Below, in pieces: positions 1 through 7,506 of a stretch of DNA of 57,567 nt. A program made the position numbers and the translations under genes. The notes beneath the pieces are model-generated. The model was not told the origin of the DNA. It was given only the letters and a program-made list of their open reading frames with translations, and searched no databases. Positions within the stretch are counted from its first letter, which is position 1, and each line of letters starts with the position of its first letter. This stretch comes from an uncultured Eubacteriales bacterium (lineage in GTDB: Bacteria > Bacillota > Clostridia > Christensenellales > Aristaeellaceae), in NCBI GenBank assembly GCA_902799045.1, contig CADBZH010000026.1, positions 1 to 57,567 on the forward strand, read 5' to 3'.

Positions 1-1
1 T

Positions 2-1351
2 GAGCGCACGAAGTTCTCCGCCTATTGCGTCTACTCGGCAGCCATATCGCTGTTCATCTATCCCGTGTCCGGGCACTGGATCTGGGGCGGCGGCTGGCTG
101 AGCGACCTGGGCTTTCACGACTTTGCCGGGAGCACCTGCGTGCACATGGTCGGCGGCGTCTGCGCCCTGATCGGGGCGAAGATGCTGGGGCCGCGCATCG
201 GCAAGTACGGCGCGGACGGCAAACCCCGCGCTATCCTCGGCCATAACCTGTCCATCGCGGCGCTGGGCGTGTTCATCCTCTGGTTCTGCTGGTTCGGCTT
301 CAACGGCGCGAGCACCGTGGGCATGGACAGTGACGAACTGATCGTCTCCGCCGGCCTGGTGTTCTTCAACACCAACCTGGCCGCCGCCGTGGCCACGTTG
401 ACGACCATGATCTTCACCTGGCTGCGCTACGGCAAACCGGACGTATCTATGACCTTCAATGCTTCGCTGGCGGGTCTCGTGGGCATTACGGCGGGCTGCG
501 ACGCGGTCAACCCCTTCGGCGCGGCGATCATCGGCATGTGCTGCGGCCTGGCGGTGGTGCTGTCGGTGGAGTTCTTTGACAAGGTCGTAAAGATCGACGA
601 TCCCGTCGGCGCGATCTCCGTTCACGGCGTATGCGGCGCGCTGGGCACGATCCTCACCGGCCTGTTCGCCACAGGCATCTCCACGATGAAGGGCGTGTTC
701 TACGGCGGTGGCTTTAAATTCCTGGGCGTGCAGCTGCTGGGTGTCGGCGTGGTGATCGCCTGGACAGCGGTCATCATCACCATCGTGTTCTCCATCATCA
801 AAGCCACCATCGGCCTGCGGGCCAGCGCGGAGGACGAGGTCATGGGCCTGGATCGCTCGGAGCACGGCCTGCACACCGCCTATTCCGGATTCACTATCAT
901 GACAGACAGCGCCGTGGAGGACGCCGAGCCGGTGACCATTCCCGCTGGAGAGTACGAAACGCCTGTCAGGGTGGCGAAGGAAAAAGCCCCCGACGCGCCG
1001 GTCTACACCAATGTGCGCATCATCTGCCGTCCGGCCAGCCTGGAGCCTCTCAAGAAGAGCATGAACAAAATCGGCATCACCGGCATGACGGTGACGAACG
1101 TCATGGGCTACGGCACGCAGAAAGGCAAGCCGGAATACTATCGTGGCACGCCCGTGGAGGTGACATTGCTGCCTAAGGTACAGGTGGACATCGTGGTCAG
1201 CAAGGTCCCGGTCCGCATGGTCGTCGAAACCGCCAAGCGCGTGCTGCATACCGGTCACATCGGCGACGGCAAGATCTTCATCACCGATGTGGAAAACGTC
1301 GTGCGCGTCCGCACCGGGGAGGAGGGCTACGACGCGCTGCAGTCGGACTGA
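2..1351 (+). CDS. amt: Ammonium transporter (Amt) fused to a C-terminal P-II domain, 5' end cut off
   Basis: The reading frame is open from base 2, so the N-terminal part of the protein lies outside the window and 449 residues are visible. About the first 290 are Amt/Rh channel: the region around bases 110-160 encodes the family signature DFAGSTCVHMVGG, followed by repeated hydrophobic helices and the conserved NPFGAAIIG and HGVCGALGT segments. After a linker comes a complete GlnB/GlnK-type P-II domain from about base 1005 (GITGMTVTNVMGYG, then KGKPEYYRG, then GHIGDGKIF). P-II proteins normally plug Amt channels when nitrogen is plentiful, so the fusion ties sensor to channel. The T-loop position equal to GlnB Tyr51 is Val (RGTPV in place of RGAEY), so control by uridylylation at that site is unlikely; ATP/ADP/2-oxoglutarate control is inferred. 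A terminator follows. Confidence 0.95.
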   Translation, partial: ERTKFSAYCVYSAAISLFIYPVSGHWIWGGGWLSDLGFHDFAGSTCVHMVGGVCALIGAKMLGPRIGKYGADGKPRAILGHNLSIAALGVFILWFCWFGFNGASTVGMDSDELIVSAGLVFFNTNLAAAVATLTTMIFTWLRYGKPDVSMTFNASLAGLVGITAGCDAVNPFGAAIIGMCCGLAVVLSVEFFDKVVKIDDPVGAISVHGVCGALGTILTGLFATGISTMKGVFYGGGFKFLGVQLLGVGVVIAWTAVIITIVFSIIKATIGLRASAEDEVMGLDRSEHGLHTAYSGFTIMTDSAVEDAEPVTIPAGEYETPVRVAKEKAPDAPVYTNVRIICRPASLEPLKKSMNKIGITGMTVTNVMGYGTQKGKPEYYRGTPVEVTLLPKVQVDIVVSKVPVRMVVETAKRVLHTGHIGDGKIFITDVENVVRVRTGEEGYDALQSD

Positions 1352-1379
1352 CAGAACAGAGTTCCACAATCATGCCAAC

Positions 1380-1411
1380 AGCCGCAGGGGCGACGCCCCT
1401 GCGGCTGTTTT
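1380..1411 (+). terminator. Rho-independent terminator after amt
   Basis: A perfect 11-bp stem (AGCCGCAGGGG with CCCCTGCGGCT) around a 5-base loop is followed by GTTTT, 28 bases after the amt stop codon. Confidence 0.9.
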
Positions 1412-1445
1412 GCGCGGCGGTATGTTAACAATCATCGTCGACCTC

Positions 1446-1474
1446 TTGCCAACGCTGCTTCCATGGACTATAAT
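1446..1474 (+). promoter_or_regulatory. SigmaA-type promoter for the methyltransferase/membrane-protein run
   Basis: TTGCCA and TATAAT are separated by exactly 17 bases. The site lies after the amt terminator and about 85 bases before the start codon at 1560, so it probably drives the genes from 1560 to about 4027. Confidence 0.8.
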
Positions 1475-1559
1475 AGTAAGTAAAGGCAAACTAACTACAG
1501 CAGACCGCGCCTGAGCGCTGATGCTGAGTCGTCGCCAACCGGGATCGGGAGGGATCATC

Positions 1560-2066
1560 ATGCTGTTAACGGTGTTTCTGGCGATCGTGTTTTGCGCGGC
1601 GATCACACTTCTGCTGATATCGGCGGTGGCCTTTGTACAGGACAAGCGGCTGTTCTCATCCGCTCCGAAGGAGGTTCAGGCGCTGATCCGGCCGAGGGTC
1701 GGGGAATTGTTTCGCGGCGCCCGGGTCATGGGCGTGGCGCTGATGCTCTTCAGCGCGCTGATGATACTGGGCGTTGGTGCGGTCGCGATCTGGGACGGCT
1801 TCAGAAGCGGCTTTACCTTCTGGCAGTTCTTCCTGCGGTTCGTGTCGATCTTCACGATCTACAAGGCCTACGACATGATCTTCTTCGACTGGTTTCTCCT
1901 GTGCAGATTCGGATTCTTCCAGCATTACTTTCCGGAGACGGAGCCTGCGCTCCGCGGCAGGAGGTACGGGTATAACCTGAAGAGCCAGCTGGTGAAGCTG
2001 CTGGTGGTATTTCCGGCGGCGTCCGCGCTGGCCGCCTGGGCCTGCGCGAGCCTGCTTTCGCGCTGA
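1560..2066 (+). CDS. Small integral membrane protein, YDxIxxD-motif family, first copy
   Basis: This 168-residue protein has about four hydrophobic segments: residues 1-25, one around 60-80, one in the middle and one at the C-terminus. The start at 1560 has a GGGAGGG site six bases upstream, while a longer in-frame start at 1521 has none. A polar motif, YDMIFFDWFL, sits between the middle and last membrane segments. The same motif in altered form (YDGIVIDRLW, SDFIILDCWL) is found in the membrane proteins at 2815-3291 and 6581-7075, so the three form a divergent family. Each lies next to a SAM methyltransferase. I do not recognise a named function. Pairing with methyltransferases suggests a membrane partner or a small-molecule modification role, which is inference only. 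Confidence 0.75.
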   Translation: MLLTVFLAIVFCAAITLLLISAVAFVQDKRLFSSAPKEVQALIRPRVGELFRGARVMGVALMLFSALMILGVGAVAIWDGFRSGFTFWQFFLRFVSIFTIYKAYDMIFFDWFLLCRFGFFQHYFPETEPALRGRRYGYNLKSQLVKLLVVFPAASALAAWACASLLSR

Positions 2067-2125
2067 TTCCCGCTGCGCGGGTGGGATGCCCGGTGACCGT
2101 GATTCGTTGAAAGGGGGAAAGACCC

Positions 2126-2818
2126 ATGGCAGACAGACGTGCGGCAATCAAGAGCGCCTACCGGCAGGCCGGAGGCCATGCCAGCTTCTATGACGGCATG
2201 ATCACCTATTCGACCTTCCTGGGGAAGGCGATTTGCCGGATCGTGTGGAACATGGACGGCGAGAAGAACACAGCCTATCTGGAGCGCGCCCTCTCCGGCG
2301 TGCCGGAGGACTTTTCGGGCAAGCTGCTGGAGGTGCCGGTGGGCACCGGCGTGTTGACGATGCCGGTCTACCAGAGTTTGCCCGGCGCGGACATCACGTG
2401 CCTGGACTATTCGCCGGACATGATGTCGGCGGCAAAGGATCGGGCGGAGCGCATGGGGATTGAAAACGTGCGCTTTATGCAGGGGGACGTGGGCGCGCTG
2501 CCCTTTGGCGACGGGCAATTTGACGTCGTGCTGTCGCTGAACGGCTTTCACGCCTTCCCGGACAAGGAAGCCGCCTGGCGCGAGACCTTCCGGGTATTGA
2601 AGCCCGGCGGCACCTTCTGCGGCTGCTTCTACGTTCAGGGCGGCTGCGCCCGGACGGACTGGTTCATCCGGCACCTCTACCAGCCCAAGGGCTACTTCAC
2701 GCCGCCCTATGAGACCGAGGCGAGCCTGAGCACGCGGCTTTCGAAGATGTATGCCGAGGCGGACGTGACCGGCTTCGAGGGCATTGCCTGCTTCCGGTGC
2801 AGGAAGGCGGTGCTATGA
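2126..2818 (+). CDS. Class I SAM-dependent methyltransferase
   Basis: The protein has 230 residues, with an AAAGGGGG ribosome-binding site before the ATG at 2126. Motif I is LLEVPVGTGVLTMPV (a variant of the usual E/DxGxGxG), followed by an acidic motif II (ITCLDYSPDMM), motif III around FMQGDVGALPFGDGQFDVV and the motif FRVLKPGGTF. This is the Methyltransf_11 (UbiE/Coq5-like) pattern for a small-molecule methyltransferase; the substrate cannot be read from sequence. The stop codon overlaps the start of the next membrane-protein gene (ATGA), indicating translational coupling with it. Confidence 0.9.
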   Translation: MADRRAAIKSAYRQAGGHASFYDGMITYSTFLGKAICRIVWNMDGEKNTAYLERALSGVPEDFSGKLLEVPVGTGVLTMPVYQSLPGADITCLDYSPDMMSAAKDRAERMGIENVRFMQGDVGALPFGDGQFDVVLSLNGFHAFPDKEAAWRETFRVLKPGGTFCGCFYVQGGCARTDWFIRHLYQPKGYFTPPYETEASLSTRLSKMYAEADVTGFEGIACFRCRKAVL

Positions 2819-3291
2819 TCGTCGTCCAACTGGCGCTGTACTGTGCCCTGTTCACGCTGATGGTGAAGCTGGGCGTGGGGAATGACGCCCTGAACGGCCT
2901 GTTCTTCTTTCCAAAGCCGGTGCAGGAGCGGGTGTACGCGCTGGGATTGACGGACCGGGAGACGGTCGGCCGCCGGCGCAAGCGCTTCATGGTCGCCTTC
3001 TTCGCGGTCATGGCGGTGGCGCTCGTGCTGGTCGTCCGCATCTGGAACGGCGTCCACGCCTTTTGGAGCGCGTACCGGCAGGCGCTGCTCTTCCTGGAAG
3101 TGATGAACTGGTACGACGGCATCGTGATCGACCGACTTTGGGTTGGCCACAGCGCCTTCTGGGTCATTCCGGGAACGGAGGACATTCCCTTTGTCCAAAC
3201 CTGGCCGCAGGTACTGAAAAAGCGCGGAATCCTCACGGCGATCTGGGGAATCGGCGCGGCCATCGTCGCGGGAATCGCGGCGCTGCTCTGA
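2815..3291 (+). CDS. Small integral membrane protein, YDxIxxD-motif family, second copy
   Basis: The ATG at 2815 overlaps the stop of the upstream methyltransferase by four bases, which fixes the start and gives 158 residues. There are an N-terminal hydrophobic helix, a basic stretch (GRRRKRF), a second helix, and then the motif YDGIVIDRLW preceding a C-terminal helix. It is related to the proteins at 1560-2066 and 6581-7075. Coupling to the methyltransferase suggests that the two products act together. The function is unknown. Confidence 0.75.
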   Translation: MIVVQLALYCALFTLMVKLGVGNDALNGLFFFPKPVQERVYALGLTDRETVGRRRKRFMVAFFAVMAVALVLVVRIWNGVHAFWSAYRQALLFLEVMNWYDGIVIDRLWVGHSAFWVIPGTEDIPFVQTWPQVLKKRGILTAIWGIGAAIVAGIAALL

Positions 3292-3301
3292 ACGAAAGGA
3301 T

Positions 3302-4027
3302 ATGAACGGCATGAGAGAGAAGGATCTGCCCTTCGATCGCGCCAGGCACGCGATCTATTCAAAGAAGGCGAAGCAGTGCGTGCAAACGCTGCTGCGCCGG
3401 TATTACGATGAAAAGATGGCGTCGGCGCTGTGGGAGAAGGCGCAGCTGCAATACTGCGCTTTTTTGGAGGACGAGCCCGCCATGGGCGGCGTGAAGATGA
3501 AGGCCAGCATCTACGACCCGATACTGATCTTCGCGTGGTACGCCGTGATCCCGGACAAGCCGCCGCTCCAGGATGTCCAGCAGGATGTCTACCGCTGCTT
3601 CATGGGCGCGTTCGACGCGCTGGGAAAGCTGTTCGACCTGAACCGGAAACTGGACAACCGCATCGCCAACCTTGCGTTTAAAAGCGCCGCCGACCGGCGC
3701 GTGAAGGAGATCGAGGCGTTCCCGGCCTCCTTTCGGATGCAGGGCTACAGCTACGACCGGGAAAACGGCGTCGTCAGCTATGGCTTCACCCAGTGCCCGA
3801 ACGCGGAATTCGCCAAGCGCCACCACATGGAGGACGTGCTGCCGCTGATGTGCAACTGCGACCACATGGCCATGCAGAAGCTGCACGCGACGCTGATCCG
3901 GCAGGGGACGTGCGGTATCTCCGACCTGTGCGACTACCGCATCGTGGGGGACCGGAACCCCGTTGCCCGCGAATATGAACTCGTGACGCGGAAAGACGGC
4001 TTGTGGGTCAGCGTGAAGAGGCGATAG
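3302..4027 (+). CDS. ATC hydrolase-like protein (L-2-amino-thiazoline-4-carboxylate hydrolase family)
   Basis: The protein has 241 residues, with GAAAGG before the ATG at 3302. The C-terminal half has the family hallmark in which a Cys/His-rich region (YGFTQCPNAEFAKRHH) leads into MCNCDHMAM and ends in a Cys-containing GISDLCDYRI segment, as in the ATC_hydrolase (PF14196) family. That family is named after a cysteine-biosynthesis hydrolase acting on a thiazoline, but most members are uncharacterised and adjoin methyltransferases. The gene converges on the hydrolase at 4033 with only five bases between stop codons. A perfect palindrome (CGATAG-5-CTATCG, 4022-4038) spans both stops and may end transcription from both sides. 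Confidence 0.75.
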   Translation: MNGMREKDLPFDRARHAIYSKKAKQCVQTLLRRYYDEKMASALWEKAQLQYCAFLEDEPAMGGVKMKASIYDPILIFAWYAVIPDKPPLQDVQQDVYRCFMGAFDALGKLFDLNRKLDNRIANLAFKSAADRRVKEIEAFPASFRMQGYSYDRENGVVSYGFTQCPNAEFAKRHHMEDVLPLMCNCDHMAMQKLHATLIRQGTCGISDLCDYRIVGDRNPVAREYELVTRKDGLWVSVKRR

Positions 4028-4032
4028 GCCGG

Positions 4033-4938
4033 CTATCGGCGCATGATCTGAACCATCCTGTCCCAGCCCTCCCGGGCCTCCCGGCACACCGGAAACACGG
4101 GATAGCAGTGGAACATGCCCTCGCCGACGATCATCTCGTAATCCACGCCGTACCGCTTCATCGCCGCCTCGAAGGACGGCGCGCAGGCATAGAGCGTCTC
4201 GTGGCTGCCGTAAATGAAGGTTACCCTCGGGCAGTTTGTGAAATCGGCCTTTTGCAGCCGGAGCATGTAATCCGGCACGGTGTCGTCGCCGTGGCGCATG
4301 ATCTCCTCGGCCGTCTTCATGTATTGCGCGGGGATGGCCACGTCCAGCCTATCCAGCGCCAGCATCCGCTGCCACTCCTCCTCCGTGTCCACGCAGGTGC
4401 CGGGGGAGATGGCCATGATGTGCCCGGGCATCGGTGTGTCCGCGCGCCCGTCGTTGATGTAGGGCACCATGCCCAGCGCCAGGTTGCCGCCGGAGGACGT
4501 GCCGAGCACGGAGACGCGCTCCGGGGCGTAGTCCTTCAGCATCTCGCGGTAGGTGGCGTGAATCATCGCGTAGGCCCGCGTCAGCGGGTAATCCGTGCAC
4601 AGGGGATAGTAGGGAACGAACACGTCCAGCCGCGTCTCCCGGGCGAAGCGCAGCGCCTTCTTGACGGCGCCGGGACGCGGCGCGCTGATCATGCCCCCGC
4701 CGATGATGAACAGGTTCGCCCGGCGGGCGGGTCGCCGGTGGATCAGCCGGAGCACCGGACAGCCCATGATTTCTATTTGACTGATCTCAAAGGCTTCGTC
4801 GCGCAATTCCGGGATGCTGTTCCGGGCGTTCTGCCTGCGCCGGTTTGCCAGCAGCGCCTCCGTGCTCTTGCCGACCCACATCCTCTTGAGGCCGGACGCC
4901 TTCACCAGGCGCTTCAGGACTTCATATTTCAAGCTCAT
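4033..4938 (-). CDS. Alpha/beta hydrolase of the HSL/acetyl-esterase type
   Basis: A minus-strand protein of 301 residues with AAGGGAAGG before the start. The fold is indicated by an oxyanion loop (FIIGGGMIS, where the family usually has HGGG), the nucleophile elbow GTSSGGN with its serine, and a C-terminal GMFHCYP carrying the catalytic histidine. The acid position, normally DxL(x)D, reads GSHETL, so a Glu may serve. This fits the Abhydrolase_3 (hormone-sensitive lipase) group, cytoplasmic carboxylesterases or deacylases. The substrate is unknown. It is transcribed from its own divergent promoter, away from the methyltransferase at 5094. Confidence 0.85.
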   Translation of the reverse strand: MSLKYEVLKRLVKASGLKRMWVGKSTEALLANRRRQNARNSIPELRDEAFEISQIEIMGCPVLRLIHRRPARRANLFIIGGGMISAPRPGAVKKALRFARETRLDVFVPYYPLCTDYPLTRAYAMIHATYREMLKDYAPERVSVLGTSSGGNLALGMVPYINDGRADTPMPGHIMAISPGTCVDTEEEWQRMLALDRLDVAIPAQYMKTAEEIMRHGDDTVPDYMLRLQKADFTNCPRVTFIYGSHETLYACAPSFEAAMKRYGVDYEMIVGEGMFHCYPVFPVCREAREGWDRMVQIMRR

Positions 4939-4967
4939 CTTTTATCGACCTTCCCTTGGTTAGCCCT

Positions 4968-4996
4968 ATATTACCGCTGCGCCGCCAAAACTTCAA
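4968..4996 (-). promoter_or_regulatory. Promoter for the minus-strand alpha/beta hydrolase
   Basis: Read on the minus strand, TTGAAG is followed after 17 bases by TAATAT. It lies 30 bases upstream of the hydrolase start codon and back to back with the plus-strand promoter at 5027. Confidence 0.55.
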
Positions 4997-5026
4997 TACG
5001 CTGATGTTAGTTTTAACAAACATATC

Positions 5027-5054
5027 TTGCATTCTTTTCTTTGAGGGATATAAT
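5027..5054 (+). promoter_or_regulatory. SigmaA-type promoter for the second methyltransferase run
   Basis: TTGCAT and TATAAT are separated by 16 bases. The -10 box ends 39 bases before the start codon at 5094, so this promoter should drive genes 5094 to 7075. Confidence 0.75.
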
Positions 5055-5093
5055 GGAGTAAGGAATGACTAACTTATTGAGGAGATGACGACC

Positions 5094-5903
5094 ATGGGAA
5101 TGAACAATGAGAATGCGAGTCGGGCGCGGGCTGATTACAGGAACTGGATGCCGAAGGGCATGGTCTATACGTTCCTGGCCGGGGCGATCGGCTGCGGCGC
5201 GGCGGCGATCCTCCTTGGCCTGGTGCTGAACGGCACGCTGAAGACCGTGTTGACGGTCGCTTTTGCCGCATTGGCGGTGATCCTCTGCGGCATGACGGTC
5301 TGGGCGCTGCTGATGCGCCGCGCGTTCAGCTATGACGGCAGGCGGCAGATGTCCCGCCAGATCATCGAGGGCACGGCGGCGCATGTGAAGCTGCCCGCCG
5401 GCGGCAGGTGCCTGGACGTGGGCTGCGGCAGCGGCGCGCTGGCCATCGCCGTGGCGAAGCGCAACCCGAAGGCCGAGGTCGTGGGCATCGACCGCTGGGG
5501 CAAGGAGTACGCCTCCTTCAACAAGAGCCTCTGCGAGGACAACGCCCGGGCCGAGGGCGTGAAGCGCATCTCTTTCCAGCAGGGCGACGCCACGCACCTC
5601 GGCTTTTCCGACGAGACCTTCGACGCCGTGGTCAGCAACTACGTGTACCACAACATCCCCGGCGACCGGCAGCAGTACCTGCTGGAGACCCTGCGGACGC
5701 TGAAGAAGGGCGGAAGCTTTGCCCTGCACGACATCTTTTCCAAGTCGAAGTACGGCGACATGCAGGCGTTCGTCACGCATTTGAAGGACATGGGCTATCA
5801 GAAGGTGGAGCTGATCGACACCACCGACGGGAGGTTCATGACGAAGTTCGAGGCCGCCTGGATGGGGTTGAGCGGCTCGGCGCTTTTGACGGGGATCAAA
5901 TAG
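5094..5903 (+). CDS. Membrane-anchored class I SAM methyltransferase
   Basis: I chose the ATG at 5094 because GAGGAG lies nine bases upstream; the ATG at 5085 directly abuts that site. The product is 269 residues. Residues about 18-65 form two hydrophobic helices, and the rest is a methyltransferase domain: CLDVGCGSGALAIAV (motif I, SAM binding), VVGIDRWG, then FQQGDATHLGF and FDAVVSNYVYHNI, then LKKGGSF. The domain should face the cytoplasm. It resembles clostridial Methyltransf_11/31 proteins of unknown substrate. The next methyltransferase follows after 20 bases. Confidence 0.88.
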   Translation: MGMNNENASRARADYRNWMPKGMVYTFLAGAIGCGAAAILLGLVLNGTLKTVLTVAFAALAVILCGMTVWALLMRRAFSYDGRRQMSRQIIEGTAAHVKLPAGGRCLDVGCGSGALAIAVAKRNPKAEVVGIDRWGKEYASFNKSLCEDNARAEGVKRISFQQGDATHLGFSDETFDAVVSNYVYHNIPGDRQQYLLETLRTLKKGGSFALHDIFSKSKYGDMQAFVTHLKDMGYQKVELIDTTDGRFMTKFEAAWMGLSGSALLTGIK

Positions 5904-5923
5904 ACCGCACAGGGGGAAGACCG

Positions 5924-6541
5924 ATGTTCTGGGATAGCGTTGCCGGGGTCTATGACCTGTTTGTCAACATCGTCAACCGAAGGACGCACGTGGCGCTTCG
6001 GGCGATCGTCGCGGACCTCGTCCGGCCGGGCGACCGCGTGCTGGAGTGCGCCTGCGGGACGGGGCTGCTCACCGCGGTCATCGCGCAAAGGTGCGACCGG
6101 CTGACGGCCACGGATTTCGCGCCGAAGATGCTGGCAAGGGCGAAGAAGAACTGCGCCGCGTTCGACAACATCACCTTTGAACCGGCGGACATCACGACGC
6201 TGGATTACCCGGACGACAGCTTCGACGCCGTCGTGGCCGGGAACGTGATCCACCTGCTGGACGCGCCGATGCGGGCGCTCGGCGAGCTGGACCGCGTGTG
6301 CAGGCCCGGCGGCAGGCTGATCATCCCGACCTACATGAACCGGGACGGGAAGGGCAACACCAGCGGCTTTGCCATGGCGGTGGGGAAGGCTGGAGCGGAC
6401 TTCAAACGGCAGTTTACCGTGGAGAGCTACCGGCGATTCTTCTTGGACGCGGGCTATCGCGACGTGTCCGTCCGGCTGGCTGAGGGACGCATTCCCTGTG
6501 CCGTGGCGGTGATGCATAAAGCGGGAGGACCGGCGCTGTAG
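5924..6541 (+). CDS. Class I SAM-dependent methyltransferase (UbiE-like)
   Basis: The ATG at 5924 has AGGGGGAAG just upstream; earlier in-frame sequence overlaps the preceding gene and was left out. The product is 205 residues. It starts with FWDSVAGVYDLF, typical of UbiE-like enzymes, followed by VLECACGTGLLTAVIA (motif I), LTATDFAPKML (motif II), FDAVVAGNVIHLL (motif IV) and CRPGGRL. The first motif-I Gly is Ala, as in several clostridial relatives. The substrate is unknown. It is the third methyltransferase in this region and precedes a YDxIxxD-family membrane protein. Confidence 0.9.
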   Translation: MFWDSVAGVYDLFVNIVNRRTHVALRAIVADLVRPGDRVLECACGTGLLTAVIAQRCDRLTATDFAPKMLARAKKNCAAFDNITFEPADITTLDYPDDSFDAVVAGNVIHLLDAPMRALGELDRVCRPGGRLIIPTYMNRDGKGNTSGFAMAVGKAGADFKRQFTVESYRRFFLDAGYRDVSVRLAEGRIPCAVAVMHKAGGPAL

Positions 6542-6580
6542 GCGGCGCGGGTATTCGCATGGCTCGGAGGAGGGACGATC

Positions 6581-7075
6581 ATGAACTGGCCGAGGGTCAT
6601 ACTGGACGGCGTCTCGATGTCGCTGCTGTTCAACGCCGTGGTGGGGGTGGGCTTTTTGCTCTGGCCCCAGGCGTACAGCACCATGTTTCCGAAGGAGATC
6701 AGGCAGGCTGCCGCGCCCTATGTGGACAAGGGCGAGGTGCGGAAGATGAAGTGGCTGCTCTATCCGCTGTACCTGGCGCTGTTTGTCTACTGGGCCATCA
6801 GCGCCCGCTGCGCCGGGACGGCGGGCTTCTGGAACCTGTTCTGGACGGGCTACGCGGAGATGACGCTGGTCAGCATCAGCGACTTCATCATCCTGGACTG
6901 CTGGCTGCCGGGAAAGGTCCGGCACATGATCAAGGGCGCGGAGCGCTGCAAGGCCTGGGAGCGTTGGGAATGGCTCAAAACGCTGGCGATTCCGGAGCAC
7001 GGCCTGGGCTGGACGCTGCTGGTCTGCCCGATGGCCGGGCTGATCGTGGCGGGGCTGGGCGCGCTGCTCCCGTAG
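6581..7075 (+). CDS. Small integral membrane protein, YDxIxxD-motif family, third copy
   Basis: The protein has 164 residues and a strong GGAGGAGGG site before the ATG. There are four hydrophobic segments. The polar motif SDFIILDCWLP lies before a charged stretch rich in Lys, Arg and Trp (residues about 115-135), and a C-terminal helix follows. It is related to the proteins at 1560-2066 and 2815-3291 by motif position and overall layout. It closes the methyltransferase region. The function is unknown. Confidence 0.75.
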   Translation: MNWPRVILDGVSMSLLFNAVVGVGFLLWPQAYSTMFPKEIRQAAAPYVDKGEVRKMKWLLYPLYLALFVYWAISARCAGTAGFWNLFWTGYAEMTLVSISDFIILDCWLPGKVRHMIKGAERCKAWERWEWLKTLAIPEHGLGWTLLVCPMAGLIVAGLGALLP

Positions 7076-7192
7076 ACGCAAGAGATCACGTGCCAATCAG
7101 GTTTTGGCGGCCCCCAACGACCCAGGAGCGGGCTGCTAAAACGCCATACACATTCCGACGGCTGTGACTATACGATTAGCTGTTGCGCTGTA

Positions 7193-7270
7193 GCAGGGGC
7201 GGCGTTGCGCCGCCCGCCAGGATAAACGATGCCATTCGTGTCCTGGCGGGCGCCGCAACGCCGCCCCTGC
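7193..7270. repeat. Long palindromic intergenic repeat in the 430-base gap 7076-7506
   Basis: Two 30-base arms (7193-7222 and 7241-7270, one mismatch) surround an 18-base loop. The arms begin GCAGGGGCGGCG. The structure would form a very stable hairpin and could stop transcription from the methyltransferase run, but the size suggests a REP/MITE-like repeat. Nothing else in the gap looks coding; its right end holds the promoter for the next gene. Confidence 0.8.
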
Positions 7271-7421
7271 ATCTGCTTGATGTGCGCATATTCATTTTGA
7301 GACAATTCCGGCATTCTTGCCGGCCGGCATCATGAAGAGGGAAAGCCGGCCCATGGTTCCGCCTCAGGCATCGGCTCTCTGAGATGCCCGGATTTTATGT
7401 ACAAAAGAGGTCGGATCCGTG

Positions 7422-7430
7422 TGGTATAAT
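7422..7430 (+). promoter_or_regulatory. Extended -10 promoter for the Ser/Thr signalling cluster
   Basis: TGG directly precedes TATAAT, giving the TGnTATAAT extended -10 form, and there is no clear -35 box. It lies 76 bases upstream of the start codon at 7507. Confidence 0.6.
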
Positions 7431-7506
7431 ATGACAAACAGTGTTTTACAGGCATAAACCGTCATTTACATGATATACCGAGAGAGATCGAGAGGTGAGT
7501 TCGATC

